Assembly: GCA_016213325.1 (NCBI GenBank)
Contig: JACRAY010000015.1
Location: 1-64,000 of the forward strand
Source: Burkholderiales bacterium
GTDB lineage: Bacteria; Pseudomonadota; Gammaproteobacteria; Burkholderiales; Burkholderiaceae_C
Direction: 5' to 3'
Length of the DNA stretch: 64,000 nucleotides
The notes beneath the pieces are model-generated. The model ran no database searches. It was not told the DNA's origin and saw nothing but the letters and a program-made list of their open reading frames with translations. The position numbers were made by a program, and so were the translations under genes. Within the stretch, counting starts at the first letter, position 1, and every line of letters begins with the position of its first letter. Below are positions 35,073 through 43,706 of this stretch, piece by piece.

Positions 35073-36329
35073 ATGGAAGCTACTGTTCCCGCAGTCCTTC
35101 AGATCGGACGGTTGCTGATTGATCCGGGCGAGCGGCGCCTGCTGGTGGATGGCGTCCCCTGTGCAGTCGGCGCGCGCGCCTTCGATTTGCTGCTGGCGCT
35201 GGCCCGACATCGAGACAGGGTGGTGACGAAGGCGGAACCGCTCGACGCGGTCTGGCCGGGGTTGGTGGTCGAAGAGAACAACCTGCAGGTCCACGTGAGC
35301 GCGCTTCGCAAGCTGCTGGGCGATGGGCGGACCGGCTCCGAAGGCGGTTCCGCTGGATCTGCGATTGCATCAGTTGCTGCTGCAGGCTACCGCGCTGTCG
35401 CTGCAGACGGCGCCGGGTTCGATGGAACGAGCCTCGGCGTTGTTCAGGGAAGGCCTGGCAGCGGCGCCGCGGGAGCCCAGGTTCCTCGTTGCGCTCGCGC
35501 GGCACCACATCGTGCATGCGGGACGCCTGAACGAAAGCTGGCGGAAGGACCGTGAAATCGCGCGCGGCCTGATGCTGCAGGCGCTGTCGATCGACCCGGC
35601 GGATGCGACGGCCCATGCCCGGATGGGATTGCTCGTCGCATCTCTGGACCTGATTGTCGCGGCGATGGCGTGGCACGTGCAGCGCGCACTGGAGCTGGAC
35701 CCCAGGAACCTCGCGGCGCTCCTTGCGGCCAGCAACCTGCTGGCCTTGCTCGAACGCCATGACGAGGCCTTGCGGGTGCGGGAGTATGCGCTCACGCTGG
35801 ATCCCGCCGACGCGGGAGCAAACATCGGGGTCGCAATCTCGCATGAGCGGCTCGGACGCTGGAACGAGGCACTCGCGATGCTGCGCACCGTCCAGGCCCT
35901 TCGTCCCGGATATGCCAACTTGCACGGACGGACGGCGGTGTACCTGGCGCGCAAAGGGATGCAAGCGCAGCCCTGCTCGAGGCGCAGCGGGAACCCGACG
36001 AGCGCGTTCGCCTGCGCGTCCTGATAGAGATCTACGGCAAGCTGGGCCGCGCCACCGACGCGGACCAGGCATTGGCATCGCTGCTTGCGAAGCATCCGAA
36101 GGAGTTCTTCAGCATCGCGTGCGCGCACGCGATGCGGGGCGATGCGGACCGGGCGTTCGCCGCGCTGGCAGCCGCGGCAAAGATCCGTGAGATCACACCT
36201 TACGTGGTCGTCGAGACCGACCTGAGGCCGCTGCACGGCGACCAGCGCTGGCTGCCCTTCCTGGAGCGGCTGGGGCTTTCGCCGAAGCAACTCTCGGCGA
36301 TCGAGTTCAAGGTGGAGTTGCCCCGCTGA
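35073..36329 (+). pseudogene. Winged-helix (CadC-like) TPR regulator, decayed
   Basis: It starts with a good ribosome site (GGAGG at 35060) and a complete OmpR-type winged helix in frame 1 (IGRLLIDPGERRLLVDGVPC, GARAFDLLLAL, VEENNLQVHVSALRKLLG). The rest is broken. After about 35310 the TPR-like helices (MERASALFREGLAAAPREP, DPADATAHARMGLL, DPRNLAALLAASNLLALL) are in another frame. The C-terminus (KEFFSIACAHAMRGDADRAFAAL) returns to the first frame after a second shift near 35960-35980. The linker between the two domains is missing, suggesting deletion as well as indels. Confidence 0.75.
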
Positions 36330-36431
36330 AAACAGCGAGTTTCAGGACATTTCAGCCCGATCACCGCGACTTTTCAGGCGCGAGCGGCCAGATTGGACCG
36401 ACCGGCACCTGTGTGCCGAGAGGAGTCCCAG

Positions 36432-36575
36432 ATGCGCAATTCGTTCTTTTCCCGCCTGGCCGTGCTGGCCGTGTCGATCACTATCACGGCGCTCGTCTTC
36501 CAGGCTGTCGCCCTGCTCGGCCATCCCGAAGAGGTCGCGTCGCTGCAACCGGCCGCCCCGGCCCGCGTTGCCTGA
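36432..36575 (+). CDS. Small single-pass membrane protein
   Basis: A 47-residue peptide: MRNSFFSRLAVLAVSITITALVFQAVALLGHPEE with one hydrophobic helix (residues 8-29), then a short Pro/Ala tail. It is preceded by AGGAG six bases before the ATG, which supports translation. It resembles small orphan membrane peptides of other Burkholderiales. No function can be assigned. It lies between a decayed regulator and a convergent thioesterase gene. Confidence 0.55.
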   Translation: MRNSFFSRLAVLAVSITITALVFQAVALLGHPEEVASLQPAAPARVA

Positions 36576-36633
36576 GCGCCACGCTGCCTGGAGACTCCAG
36601 CAATCGGCGGTAGCCGGTATCCCCAAGCAGTCG

Positions 36634-37161
36634 TCAGCACGGTGGGGCGCCATTTTCTACCCACTGGCACCATGCCGACGACCGATCGGTGATACCGGTC
36701 GCGGCGGCAAACTTTTCCAGGGTGATCGGCACCGACTTGTACAAGCCCTCCACCAGCAAGTGTCCGTCGGGGTGCCTGGCTTCCCCTCGAACACGGATGG
36801 GTGAGGCATCATTGGCTTCTTCCTCGACCTCCATCGATGCCGAGAGCAAGACGCGGTCTCCCAGCATGGCGGGTCGCCGATACGTCACCTCCGCTGATCG
36901 CAGGACCCAGATCGCCCGCCTTGGACGCAGGATCATGCCCGCCCAACTGGCCATGCAATCGAGTGCCGTATAGACGATGCCCCCGTGGAGAATGCCCGGA
37001 AAGCCGCCCATGTGTTCCTTTGGCGTGAAGTCCCCCACGATGCGCGTGGCACTGAGGGGGTCGCGGAACACCGAGATCTGCAGTCCGAGAGGGTTCGACT
37101 TGCCGCAGCCGAAACACGTATTGCCCGCTGTCCATACCGCATTCACTGGCAGTTCGTCCAT
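36634..37161 (-). CDS. PaaI-like hotdog thioesterase
   Basis: A 175-residue protein with a CFGCGKSNPLGLQI opening and the hotdog active-site segment GILHGGIVYTALDCMASWAG, as in PaaI/YigI acyl-CoA thioesterases. The ATG at 37161 begins the conserved region directly. It would hydrolyse a small acyl-CoA; the substrate is unknown. A truncated response regulator lies just beyond its start on the other strand, with only about 120 bases of shared upstream DNA. Confidence 0.85.
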   Translation of the reverse strand: MDELPVNAVWTAGNTCFGCGKSNPLGLQISVFRDPLSATRIVGDFTPKEHMGGFPGILHGGIVYTALDCMASWAGMILRPRRAIWVLRSAEVTYRRPAMLGDRVLLSASMEVEEEANDASPIRVRGEARHPDGHLLVEGLYKSVPITLEKFAAATGITDRSSAWCQWVENGAPPC

Positions 37162-37284
37162 AGCCGCTCCTGTAGGTCTCTGGTTGCCGTCCGTCGTCCG
37201 GGACGGCCTCGGGATCCTCGGCTCGGCAGTGGCCGGCGCGCCTTGAGACGTGTCAAGCAATCGGCTCATGGCCCACAGGGAATA

Positions 37285-37656
37285 CCCTTCTTCATCGAGC
37301 AGGCGGTGCAGGCGATGAAGGGCGGGGCCCTGGACTTCCTGCAAAAGCCCTTCAAGGAGCAGGCCCTGCTGGACGCCGTCTCGCGCGCCGTCGCCGCGGG
37401 CCTGGAGCGCCGGCATGCGCAAGCCAGGCGGGAGCAGTCGCAGGCGTTGCTGGCTCGCCTCTCGCCGCGCGAGCAGCAGGTGGCTCGCCAGGTGGCGCGC
37501 GGGTTTTCCAACAAGGAGGTCGCGCGCGCCCTGCAGATCAGCGAGAACAACGTGCACGTGCACCGCCAGCGCATCACGGAGAAGACCGGCAGCGGCCACG
37601 CGGCGGACCTGGCGCGCCTGCTGCTGCGCGCCGATCCGCACTCGCTCGACACCTGA
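37285..37656 (+). pseudogene. FixJ-type response regulator, 5'-truncated
   Basis: Only the last quarter of the receiver domain remains (QAVQAMKGGALDFLQKPF, carrying the conserved Lys). It is followed by an intact LuxR-type HTH (LSPREQQVARQVARGFSNKEVARALQISENNVHVHRQRI). The phospho-acceptor Asp half is absent, and upstream DNA belongs to the opposite-strand thioesterase promoter. A shortened HTH protein could still start at ATG 37315. It is convergent with the cytochrome gene, which the intact version may have controlled. Confidence 0.75.
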
Positions 37657-37667
37657 GCCATGTCGCC

Positions 37668-38674
37668 TCAACGCCCGGCAGCGCTGCGCGCGGCGGCGTC
37701 GCCCCTGATCTTGTCTGCCAGCTGCTTCTGCCTTTCGGCCAGCGGCGCGAACGGCCCGTACTTGTGCTGGTCCGGCGACGCGCCCAGCAGGTAAGGCGGG
37801 AATGCCGCGTCCACCGGTTTGTTCCACCGTGCCGGAAAGTCGGCCTCCAGGTTGCTCTTCTCCGGACGCGGCTTCGAGACCATGTACGCCGACACGTCAT
37901 AGGCCTCATCCGCGCCGACCAGCGGAGCGACGTGGCTCGCGCCGAGTGGCATGTTGTGCATCACGAAGCGCGTCGCCATCGCCAGCCGGTTCATCCCTGC
38001 TCCCGTGTTGAAGCTGTCCGGGCCCCACAGCGGCGGGAAGGTGTAACCCTGCGCGTCGCCGGGACGTCCGGCGCGCACGCCCTGTCCTTCGGCGCCGTGG
38101 CACGAGGCGCACTTGGCGGCATACACGACGCGGCCGGCTTCGGGATCGGCACGCCGGTTGGGAAGCCTGGCCTGCTTGGTGCCGCACCTTCCAGCGCGGC
38201 GCCGCCGGGCACGCCTTGCGACAGGAACGAGATGTAAGCCACGAATGCCTTCATCTCGCGCGACTCCAGCGGCAGTGCGCGACCGTTCATGCTGCGCTGC
38301 ATGCAGCCGTTCACGCGTTTCTCCACGGTGCTGATGTCGTCTTCGCGCGCCCGATATTGAGGAAAGACGGCCGCCACGCCCACCCATGGCATGGCGAACG
38401 GCTTGGCCGCCTCCGCCTGGTGGCACGAGGTGCACGCGAGGTTGTTCCCGGCGAAGCGTTTCGCCGGGTCCTTGACCTCCGGCCCGATATGGGCGAACGC
38501 GCGAGTGCTGAGTTGCTGGCCCAGCACGACGAGGTCGCGGTACGGGCCCGAGGGCAAGCTGGACACGTCAGGCGCCTTTCGTTCCAGCAGGCTGATCTTC
38601 TCGGTGCCCTGCGCCGTGCCCGCGAAGGACGCTGCAAGCAGGGCGGCGGCGAGGGGGATGAACGCGTTCTTCAT
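37668..38674 (-). pseudogene. Dihaem cytochrome c (TsdA-like), frameshifted
   Basis: The signal peptide (MKNAFIPLAAALLAASFAGTAQG) is followed by haem site 1 (LACTSCHQAEAAKPFAMPWVGVAAVFPQYR). The family segment RVNGCMQRSMNGRALP carries the Cys that in thiosulfate dehydrogenases ligates a haem. A one-base loss around 38185-38195 shifts the frame. The second half (GRVVYAAKCASCHGAEGQG, haem site 2) continues intact to 37668. Read through, it is about 335 residues. It may be thiosulfate dehydrogenase or a related periplasmic cytochrome. It is either a pseudogene or a sequence error. Confidence 0.78.
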
Positions 38675-38743
38675 GGCGGTTTCCTTTTGGCGAGACGATG
38701 AGGCTGATGCTAGGAAACCGGCCCCGTTGCGCATAGAGCACGT

Positions 38744-38765
38744 AACGGCTAGCGGCATAGCCGTT
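38744..38765. promoter_or_regulatory. 8-bp inverted repeat upstream of the cytochrome gene
   Basis: AACGGCTA and TAGCCGTT are exact inverted arms separated by 6 bases, with another CGGCTA just after (near 38768-38773). It lies 70 bases upstream of the cytochrome start and 122 bases from the divergent acetyltransferase start. It is a plausible dimer operator, perhaps for the FixJ-type regulator whose remnant sits at the other end of the gene. Confidence 0.5.
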
Positions 38766-38887
38766 TCCGGCTAGTGCAGTTGCGACAGCCGACGCCGTAC
38801 TGACAAAGGCAGCCACGGCTGCGAATTTGGTGGCACAAGACGGTGCCTGCGATACTGGGCATCGGCACCACTCGAAGGAGAACTCGC

Positions 38888-39334
38888 ATGCTGACGCGTC
38901 GGGCAACCCTGGATGACGTACCCTCGATCACTGCTTGCGTGTGCGAGGCGTACGTTCATTACATCGAGCGAATCGGCATGCGGCCAGGGCCGATGCTCGA
39001 GGACTTTGCCGAGACGGTGGAGCAGAGCCAGGTGCACGTAGCGTGCGACAGTCATGGCGTCGCGGGAGTCATCGTCCTGCAGGTCACGCCTGAAGGTTTC
39101 TATGTCGACGACGTCGCGGTGCGCCCCCGGGTGAAAGGCACGGGCGTGGGCAAGCTCCTGCTACAGCTTGCCGAGGCGCAGGCACTGCAACAAGGCTACT
39201 CGTCCGTGTACCTCGCGACGCACGAACTCATGACGGAGAACCAGGCCCTTTACGAGAAGATCGGCTATTCACCCTACGACCATCGCGTCGTAAATGGCTA
39301 TCCGCGTGTCTTCATGCGCAAACAGCTCGCCTGA
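38888..39334 (+). CDS. GNAT family N-acetyltransferase
   Basis: A 148-residue protein with the GNAT layout: an N-terminal strand (MLTRRATLDDVPSITACV), VDDVAVRPRVKGTGVGKLLLQLAEAQA (acetyl-CoA loop, R/QxxGxG/A motif) and the C-terminal NQALYEKIGYSPYDHR. It transfers an acetyl group to an unidentified amine. It is preceded by GAAGGAG seven bases from the ATG at 38888. It ends 5 bases from the convergent AhpD-like gene. Confidence 0.87.
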   Translation: MLTRRATLDDVPSITACVCEAYVHYIERIGMRPGPMLEDFAETVEQSQVHVACDSHGVAGVIVLQVTPEGFYVDDVAVRPRVKGTGVGKLLLQLAEAQALQQGYSSVYLATHELMTENQALYEKIGYSPYDHRVVNGYPRVFMRKQLA

Positions 39335-39339
39335 TCGTG

Positions 39340-39804
39340 TCACCCTGCCGAATACGGCACTTCCGGCATCGGCGTGCGGAAGCTCGCATTGAGCATGTTC
39401 CACGCGCGGATGGCGCCCACGGCGAAGGTGATGCTTGCGATCTGCTCGTCGCTGAAGTGGCGCTGCATCGCTGCGAACTCCTCGTCGCTCGGCGAGCGGT
39501 GCGGCACCGCGTTGACCGACTCGGCCCACGCGAGCAAGGCGCGCTCGCGGTCTCCGAAGAACTGCGGCGCTTCGCGCCACCCGGCCACGGCGTTGATGCG
39601 GCGCGGCTCCACGCCCTGCTTGACCAGGTCGGCCCAGTGCATGTCGATGCAGAAGGCGCAGCCGTTGAGCTGGCTGATGCGCAGGTTCACGATCTCGCGC
39701 AGCTGGCGGTCGAGGCCGCTGGTGGCTGCATACGACAACTGGGACAGGGCCTTGGTGCTCTTCGGGTCGAGTGCGTGGTAGTCGAGGCGTGCGGTGTGAG
39801 ACAT
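39340..39804 (-). CDS. AhpD/carboxymuconolactone decarboxylase-family protein (ECF41 target)
   Basis: A 154-residue protein with the redox motif CAFCIDMHWADL (CxxC plus His) of alkylhydroperoxidase-D-like CMD proteins. Such genes are the commonest genomic partners and targets of ECF41 sigma factors. An ECF41-type promoter signature lies 35-61 bases upstream inside the 3' end of the sigma gene. It is probably a peroxidase-like or redox-stress protein. ATG 39804 follows AAAGGAG. Confidence 0.88.
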   Translation of the reverse strand: MSHTARLDYHALDPKSTKALSQLSYAATSGLDRQLREIVNLRISQLNGCAFCIDMHWADLVKQGVEPRRINAVAGWREAPQFFGDRERALLAWAESVNAVPHRSPSDEEFAAMQRHFSDEQIASITFAVGAIRAWNMLNASFRTPMPEVPYSAG

Positions 39805-39834
39805 GACGGTTTCTCCTTTCGTTGATCTCACCCG

Positions 39835-40746
39835 CTAAGACGCGGGTCCGGACCGGTCTGTGACATCGGCCAGCGAAGAAATCGCTGGCGCGATGTGCGC
39901 CAGCTTGTCCGGGTTGCGCACGACGTAGATCGAAACGATGCGTTCGCCGTCCGTCACCAGCGCCTGCGCCGACTCGAGCCGGCCGTCCAGGTAACGCAGC
40001 AGGCCGGGTTCGCCGTTGATGACGGCGGGGCGGTACACGAGCCGGTCGCCAAAGTTCAGCGAGTGCGCCCAATAGAGGTTGGCCACCCGGTCGGCGCCAT
40101 GCAGTCCGCCGGCGACGCTGGGCACCTTGCCGCCGCCGTCGCCGATGGCCTGGGCGTTCTCGGCCAGCAGTGCTCGGATCGCTTCGCGCTGGCCGCTTTG
40201 CGCGGCCTGCATGAAGCGCGCCAGCAGCTTCGCGTGCGTCTCGCGCGGTACCTCGAAGCGCGGCCGCTCGGCGCGCACGCGCTCGCCGGCGCGGTGCACC
40301 ATCTGGCGCACGGTGGCTTCGGTCCTCTCCATGATGGCCGCGATCTCGGCGTAGTCGTAGTCGAACACCTGCCGCAGCAAGAACGCCGCGCGCTCCTCGG
40401 GTGCCAGCCGCTCGAGCATGTGCAGGAACGCGACCGAAAGATCGCTGGCCAGCTCGGCCGCCGTCTCGGGCGTTCGCTCGTCGACCTCCACGATCGGCTC
40501 CGGCAGCCACCAGCCGACGTACGCCTCGCGCTCGGCCTTTGCGGCGCGCAGGCGGTCGATGGCCAGCCGCGTGACGACCGTGACGAGCCACGCCTCGGCG
40601 GACTGCAAGGCAGCATGGTCGGCCGCGCTCCAGCGCAGCCATGCATCCTGCAACACGTCTTCGGCGTCGGCGCGAATGCCGAGCATGCGGTAGGCGATGC
40701 CGAAGAGGCGCGGTCGCAGCGCGGCAAAGGAATCGGGGGTCGACAT
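39835..40746 (-). CDS. ECF41-family RNA polymerase sigma factor
   Basis: A 303-residue protein. Sigma region 2 (LFGIAYRMLGIRADAEDVLQDAWLRW) and region 4 (LLRQVFDYDYAEIAAIMERTEATVRQMVHRA) are followed by a SnoaL-like C-terminal domain instead of an anti-sigma partner. All three ECF41 marks are present: WLPEP in the linker, DGGGK in the extension and NPDKL near the end. In this group the C-terminal domain itself controls activity. It has its own predicted ECF41 promoter at 40777-40803, so it is probably autoregulated. Confidence 0.93.
   Translation of the reverse strand: MSTPDSFAALRPRLFGIAYRMLGIRADAEDVLQDAWLRWSAADHAALQSAEAWLVTVVTRLAIDRLRAAKAEREAYVGWWLPEPIVEVDERTPETAAELASDLSVAFLHMLERLAPEERAAFLLRQVFDYDYAEIAAIMERTEATVRQMVHRAGERVRAERPRFEVPRETHAKLLARFMQAAQSGQREAIRALLAENAQAIGDGGGKVPSVAGGLHGADRVANLYWAHSLNFGDRLVYRPAVINGEPGLLRYLDGRLESAQALVTDGERIVSIYVVRNPDKLAHIAPAISSLADVTDRSGPAS
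39839..39865 (-). promoter_or_regulatory. ECF41-type promoter for the AhpD/CMD gene
   Basis: On the minus strand TGTCACA (39865-39859) is followed after exactly 16 bases by CGTC (39842-39839), the described ECF41 recognition pattern. It lies within the last codons of the sigma gene and 35 bases before the CMD start. The predicted 5' leader is about 25-30 bases. Confidence 0.82.
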
Positions 40747-40776
40747 CGGCGTCTCCGTGGCAGTCTACCCATGCAA

Positions 40777-40803
40777 GACGGATGGCGGCAGCGGTTTGTG
40801 ACA
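40777..40803 (-). promoter_or_regulatory. ECF41-type promoter for the sigma gene
   Basis: On the minus strand TGTCACA (40803-40797), a 16-base spacer, then CGTC (40780-40777), 31 bases upstream of the sigma start at 40746. The hexamer-like boxes and spacing are identical to those before the CMD gene, supporting autoregulation. Confidence 0.82.
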
Positions 40804-40811
40804 GGGTCCGA

Positions 40812-42140
40812 CTAACGCCCGCCGCCACCCAGCGACGACGCCAGCTGCCGCGCCGTCCGCGCGCCGGCGCCCTTGCCGGTGACCGCGACCGCCGGCGGGT
40901 ACGCCAGCATCCGCTGGAACACCGCCCGCACGTCTTCTTCGCCGAGGCTGTCGATCATGGCCATCGACTCATGCATCGGCGTGACGGTGCCGCTCGCGAA
41001 GAGCTCTTCGACCGCGTGCTCCATCGTGGCGTAGGTCCGTTCAGCGGCGCGCACGCGCGACACGGTCAGCTGGTTCTTCGCGCGCTCCAGGCCCACCGGG
41101 TCGATCGCCATGGCTTGCTCGCGCAGCAGCTTGCCTGTAGCGGCGCCAAGCGCATCGAGCTTGTCTGGCGTGGTGATGGCGTGCACCACGAAATTGGCCC
41201 AGGCGTCGCCGCTGTCCATCATCGAATATGCGGTGTAGGCCAGGCCGAACCGCTCGCGTACCGTGTCGACCAGTGGCGAAGACATCCCTTCGCCGAAGAG
41301 ATGGGACGCCAGCGAAGCCGCCAGGCGCCAGCGCTGCTGCGACAGCTCGACATCGCGCGGGGGCACCATCGGGTAGGCGATGTTCACGAAGGCTTGCGAC
41401 ACGCCCGTGAAGCGCTGCCCCAGCGCCTGGCCGACATACTTTGCAGGCGCCGGCACGCCGGGCGCCGACACGTCCGTCGACCGGGGCATCGCCGCAAACA
41501 GGTCGCCGGCGAGCGCCAGCCAGGCATCGACGTCGAAGTTGCCGGCCGCGGCCACGACGGTTTTGTCGGCAGCGTGGTGGCGCTGCACATGGCCGACCAG
41601 GTCTTGTCGGGTAAAGCCCTCGATGTTGGCGACCGTGCCGATCACCGGCATGCCCATCGGGTCGTCGCCCCAGATGGCGCGGTCGAGCAGGTCATGCGAG
41701 GCGTCCTGCGGGTCCTCTTCGTACTCGATGGCCTCCTGGCGGATCACTTCCAGCTCGCGCGCCAGTTCGCTGTCGGGAAAGGTGCTGTTGAGCACGATGT
41801 CGGCCGTCATGCGCAGCAACTGCCCGGCGTGCCGCCCCAGGCCGGTCATGAAGTAGCCGGTGGTGTCCTTGCCCGTGAACGCGTTGACGTCCGCGCCCAG
41901 CCGCTCGGCATCGAGGTTGATAGCCTGCACGGTGCGCGTGGTGGTCCCCTTGAACGCCATGTGCTCCAGCACATGGCCGATTCCGTTCGTCTTCGGCGTC
42001 TCGTTGCGCGAGCCGACGCGCAGGAACACACCCACGCTGGCGCTCAGGACGTGGGGCATGGGGATGGCGAACAGCCGAACCCCGTTGGGCAGCGTGCGCA
42101 GGGTTGCGATGTTGTCGAGGATGCGCGTTCCTTGGACCAT
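40812..42140 (-). CDS. M16 (pitrilysin) family zinc peptidase
   Basis: A 442-residue protein with the inverted zinc motif HVLEHMAFKGT (HxxEH) and the downstream zinc Glu in EAIEYEEDPQD. Two M16 half-domains follow, with RFGLAYTAYSMMDSG in the second. It resembles mitochondrial-processing-peptidase-type enzymes (YmxG/PqqL group) and is probably cytoplasmic, since no signal peptide is seen. ATG 42140 begins VQGTRILDNIATLRTLPNGVRL, the normal family opening. It ends just before the ECF41 promoter. Confidence 0.88.
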   Translation of the reverse strand: MVQGTRILDNIATLRTLPNGVRLFAIPMPHVLSASVGVFLRVGSRNETPKTNGIGHVLEHMAFKGTTTRTVQAINLDAERLGADVNAFTGKDTTGYFMTGLGRHAGQLLRMTADIVLNSTFPDSELARELEVIRQEAIEYEEDPQDASHDLLDRAIWGDDPMGMPVIGTVANIEGFTRQDLVGHVQRHHAADKTVVAAAGNFDVDAWLALAGDLFAAMPRSTDVSAPGVPAPAKYVGQALGQRFTGVSQAFVNIAYPMVPPRDVELSQQRWRLAASLASHLFGEGMSSPLVDTVRERFGLAYTAYSMMDSGDAWANFVVHAITTPDKLDALGAATGKLLREQAMAIDPVGLERAKNQLTVSRVRAAERTYATMEHAVEELFASGTVTPMHESMAMIDSLGEEDVRAVFQRMLAYPPAVAVTGKGAGARTARQLASSLGGGGR

Positions 42141-42227
42141 GGGTGAGCAGCGAGTCGTTACGAGCCCACACGGTAGCAGCTTGGTCGGCGTAACCTCCGT
42201 GGCGTGCTGACCCAAGGAGAAAAAGCG

Positions 42228-42617
42228 ATGCTGCAGCAATACCCCATGTATGCCTACATCCCGGCGAAAGACATTGCGCGCGCGCGCCGGTTCAATGAGG
42301 ACAAGATCGGGCTGCGCGCCAAGGAAGAAACCAACGGCGGCGTGGTCTACGAGTTCGGCGTCGGCACCGCTGCCTTCCTCTACCTCACGCCGAACGCAGG
42401 CACGTCGCGGGCGAGCCAGGCTTTCTGGTCGGTGCCGGACGTGGATGCGGCCATCCAGTCCCTGAAGGCGCGCGGCGTGGAGTTCGAGCGATACGACGAC
42501 ATGCCCGGCGAGCGCAGCGCCCAAGGCGCCATCACCGCCGGTGGCGCCAAGGCGGCTTGGTTCAAGGACAGCGAGGGCAACATCATGGCGCTGATACAGA
42601 CGCTGTCGAAAGGGTGA
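42228..42617 (+). CDS. VOC family protein
   Basis: A 129-residue protein of the vicinal-oxygen-chelate fold: YAYIPAKDIARARRFNEDKIGLRA, an internal VPDVDAAIQSLKARGVEFE and the terminal DSEGNIMALIQ with the metal-ligand Glu. AAGGAG sits 8 bases before ATG 42228. It could be a glyoxalase-like or resistance-type enzyme; the substrate cannot be assigned. Confidence 0.87.
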   Translation: MLQQYPMYAYIPAKDIARARRFNEDKIGLRAKEETNGGVVYEFGVGTAAFLYLTPNAGTSRASQAFWSVPDVDAAIQSLKARGVEFERYDDMPGERSAQGAITAGGAKAAWFKDSEGNIMALIQTLSKG

Positions 42618-42662
42618 GCGGGGTCAGACGCTGCGCCAGATTTCAGCCACAGGGGTACGCAT

Positions 42663-43082
42663 ATGAAATCCACACTCGTTCCAGGCCTGCGCTTCCAGCA
42701 CCGCTTCGTGGTCCCCGCCGCGAAAACCGTTCCTGCCCTCTATCCGGAGTCCGAGGACTTCCGGGCCATGCCTGAAGTCTTTGCCACCGGCTTCCTGGTG
42801 GGCTTCCTCGAATGGGCCTGCATCCTCGCCATCAAGCCGCATCTCGACTGGCCCGAAGAGCTGACCTTGGGCACCCACATCGACGTGAGCCATGAGTCGG
42901 CTACGCCAGCGGGACTGGAAGTCACTGCAGACGTCGAGTTGCTCGCCGTCGAGGGCAAGAAGCTCACCTTCGCCGTGCAGGCCCACGACGGCGTCGACCG
43001 CATTGCAGCGGGCCGGCATGAACGCTTCATCGTGAATCGTGCGAAGTTCGACGCCCGGATGGCTGCGAAAGGCAAGAGCTAG
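42663..43082 (+). CDS. FlK-like hotdog thioesterase
   Basis: A 139-residue protein. The segments YPESEDFRAMPEVFATGFLVGFLEWACILAI and GTHIDVSHESATPAG match the fluoroacetyl-CoA-thioesterase-like hotdog proteins, with candidate catalytic Thr, Glu (FLEWA) and His (SHESATP). FDARMAAKGKS closes it. It is probably an acyl-CoA thioesterase of general metabolism. It follows the VOC gene by 45 bases. Confidence 0.8.
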   Translation: MKSTLVPGLRFQHRFVVPAAKTVPALYPESEDFRAMPEVFATGFLVGFLEWACILAIKPHLDWPEELTLGTHIDVSHESATPAGLEVTADVELLAVEGKKLTFAVQAHDGVDRIAAGRHERFIVNRAKFDARMAAKGKS

Positions 43083-43091
43083 CGGCAGGTC

Positions 43092-43706
43092 CTAAGTCGG
43101 TGCGTCGCTCTTGCCGCCGTGCTTGCCCGGCTGCCAGCCCACCGGGCCGATGGTGCGCTGCGCCACATCGATCGCCAGCGGCTCCAGCGTCGTGGCCATG
43201 GTGTCGTTCCAGCGGTTCAGGTACCCGAACAGCGCGATCGACGCCACGATCTCCACGATCTGGCCGTCGTCGTAGTAGTTCTTCAGGTCATCGAAGTCCG
43301 CGGCCGATGCCTCGTTGGGCTGGCGGCCCGCCTTGAACCCGAGGCGAACCGCCGCGCGCTCGGCAGGCGTGAACAACGGGCTCTCTTCGAAATTCGCCAG
43401 CGCGGCAATCTTCTCGTCGGACGCCTGGTAGATGCTGGAAAGATTCGCCATGTGCGACTGGCAGTACAGGCAACCGGACGCGAGGCTGCTGGCCAGGCTC
43501 ACCAGCATCTTCGTCTCGTGCGGCACGGTGCCTTCGTACAGCACCGCCTGGTTGAGTGCCATGAACGCGCGCACGATGTCGGGCCGGCGCACCATGGTCA
43601 TGATGCTGTTGGGCGTGAAGCCGCGCGTGCGGCGGTAGTGCTCGAAGCGCTCGCGGATGTCCTGGGCTTCGACTTGTTCGAGGGGGACGGGGGCGAGGTG
43701 GGACAT
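43092..43706 (-). CDS. Carboxymuconolactone decarboxylase-family (peroxidase-related) protein
   Basis: A 204-residue protein with the AhpD-like redox motif SGCLYCQSHMANL (CxxC plus His) and RPDIVRAFMALNQAVLYEGTVPHETKMLVSLASSLASGC. The C-terminal half (DDGQIVEIVASIALFGYLNRWNDTMA) is the second conserved block of this longer CMD group. Its role in redox chemistry is likely but unproven. No ECF41 promoter signature was seen upstream, so it is probably outside the sigma regulon. Confidence 0.86.
   Translation of the reverse strand: MSHLAPVPLEQVEAQDIRERFEHYRRTRGFTPNSIMTMVRRPDIVRAFMALNQAVLYEGTVPHETKMLVSLASSLASGCLYCQSHMANLSSIYQASDEKIAALANFEESPLFTPAERAAVRLGFKAGRQPNEASAADFDDLKNYYDDGQIVEIVASIALFGYLNRWNDTMATTLEPLAIDVAQRTIGPVGWQPGKHGGKSDAPT

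Noticed and set aside
32292-35294. 1000-codon open frame antisense to the TPS exoprotein gene
   Set aside because: Low-complexity Arg/Ala/His composition with no domain. The opposite strand carries clear TpsA motifs and ribosome sites.
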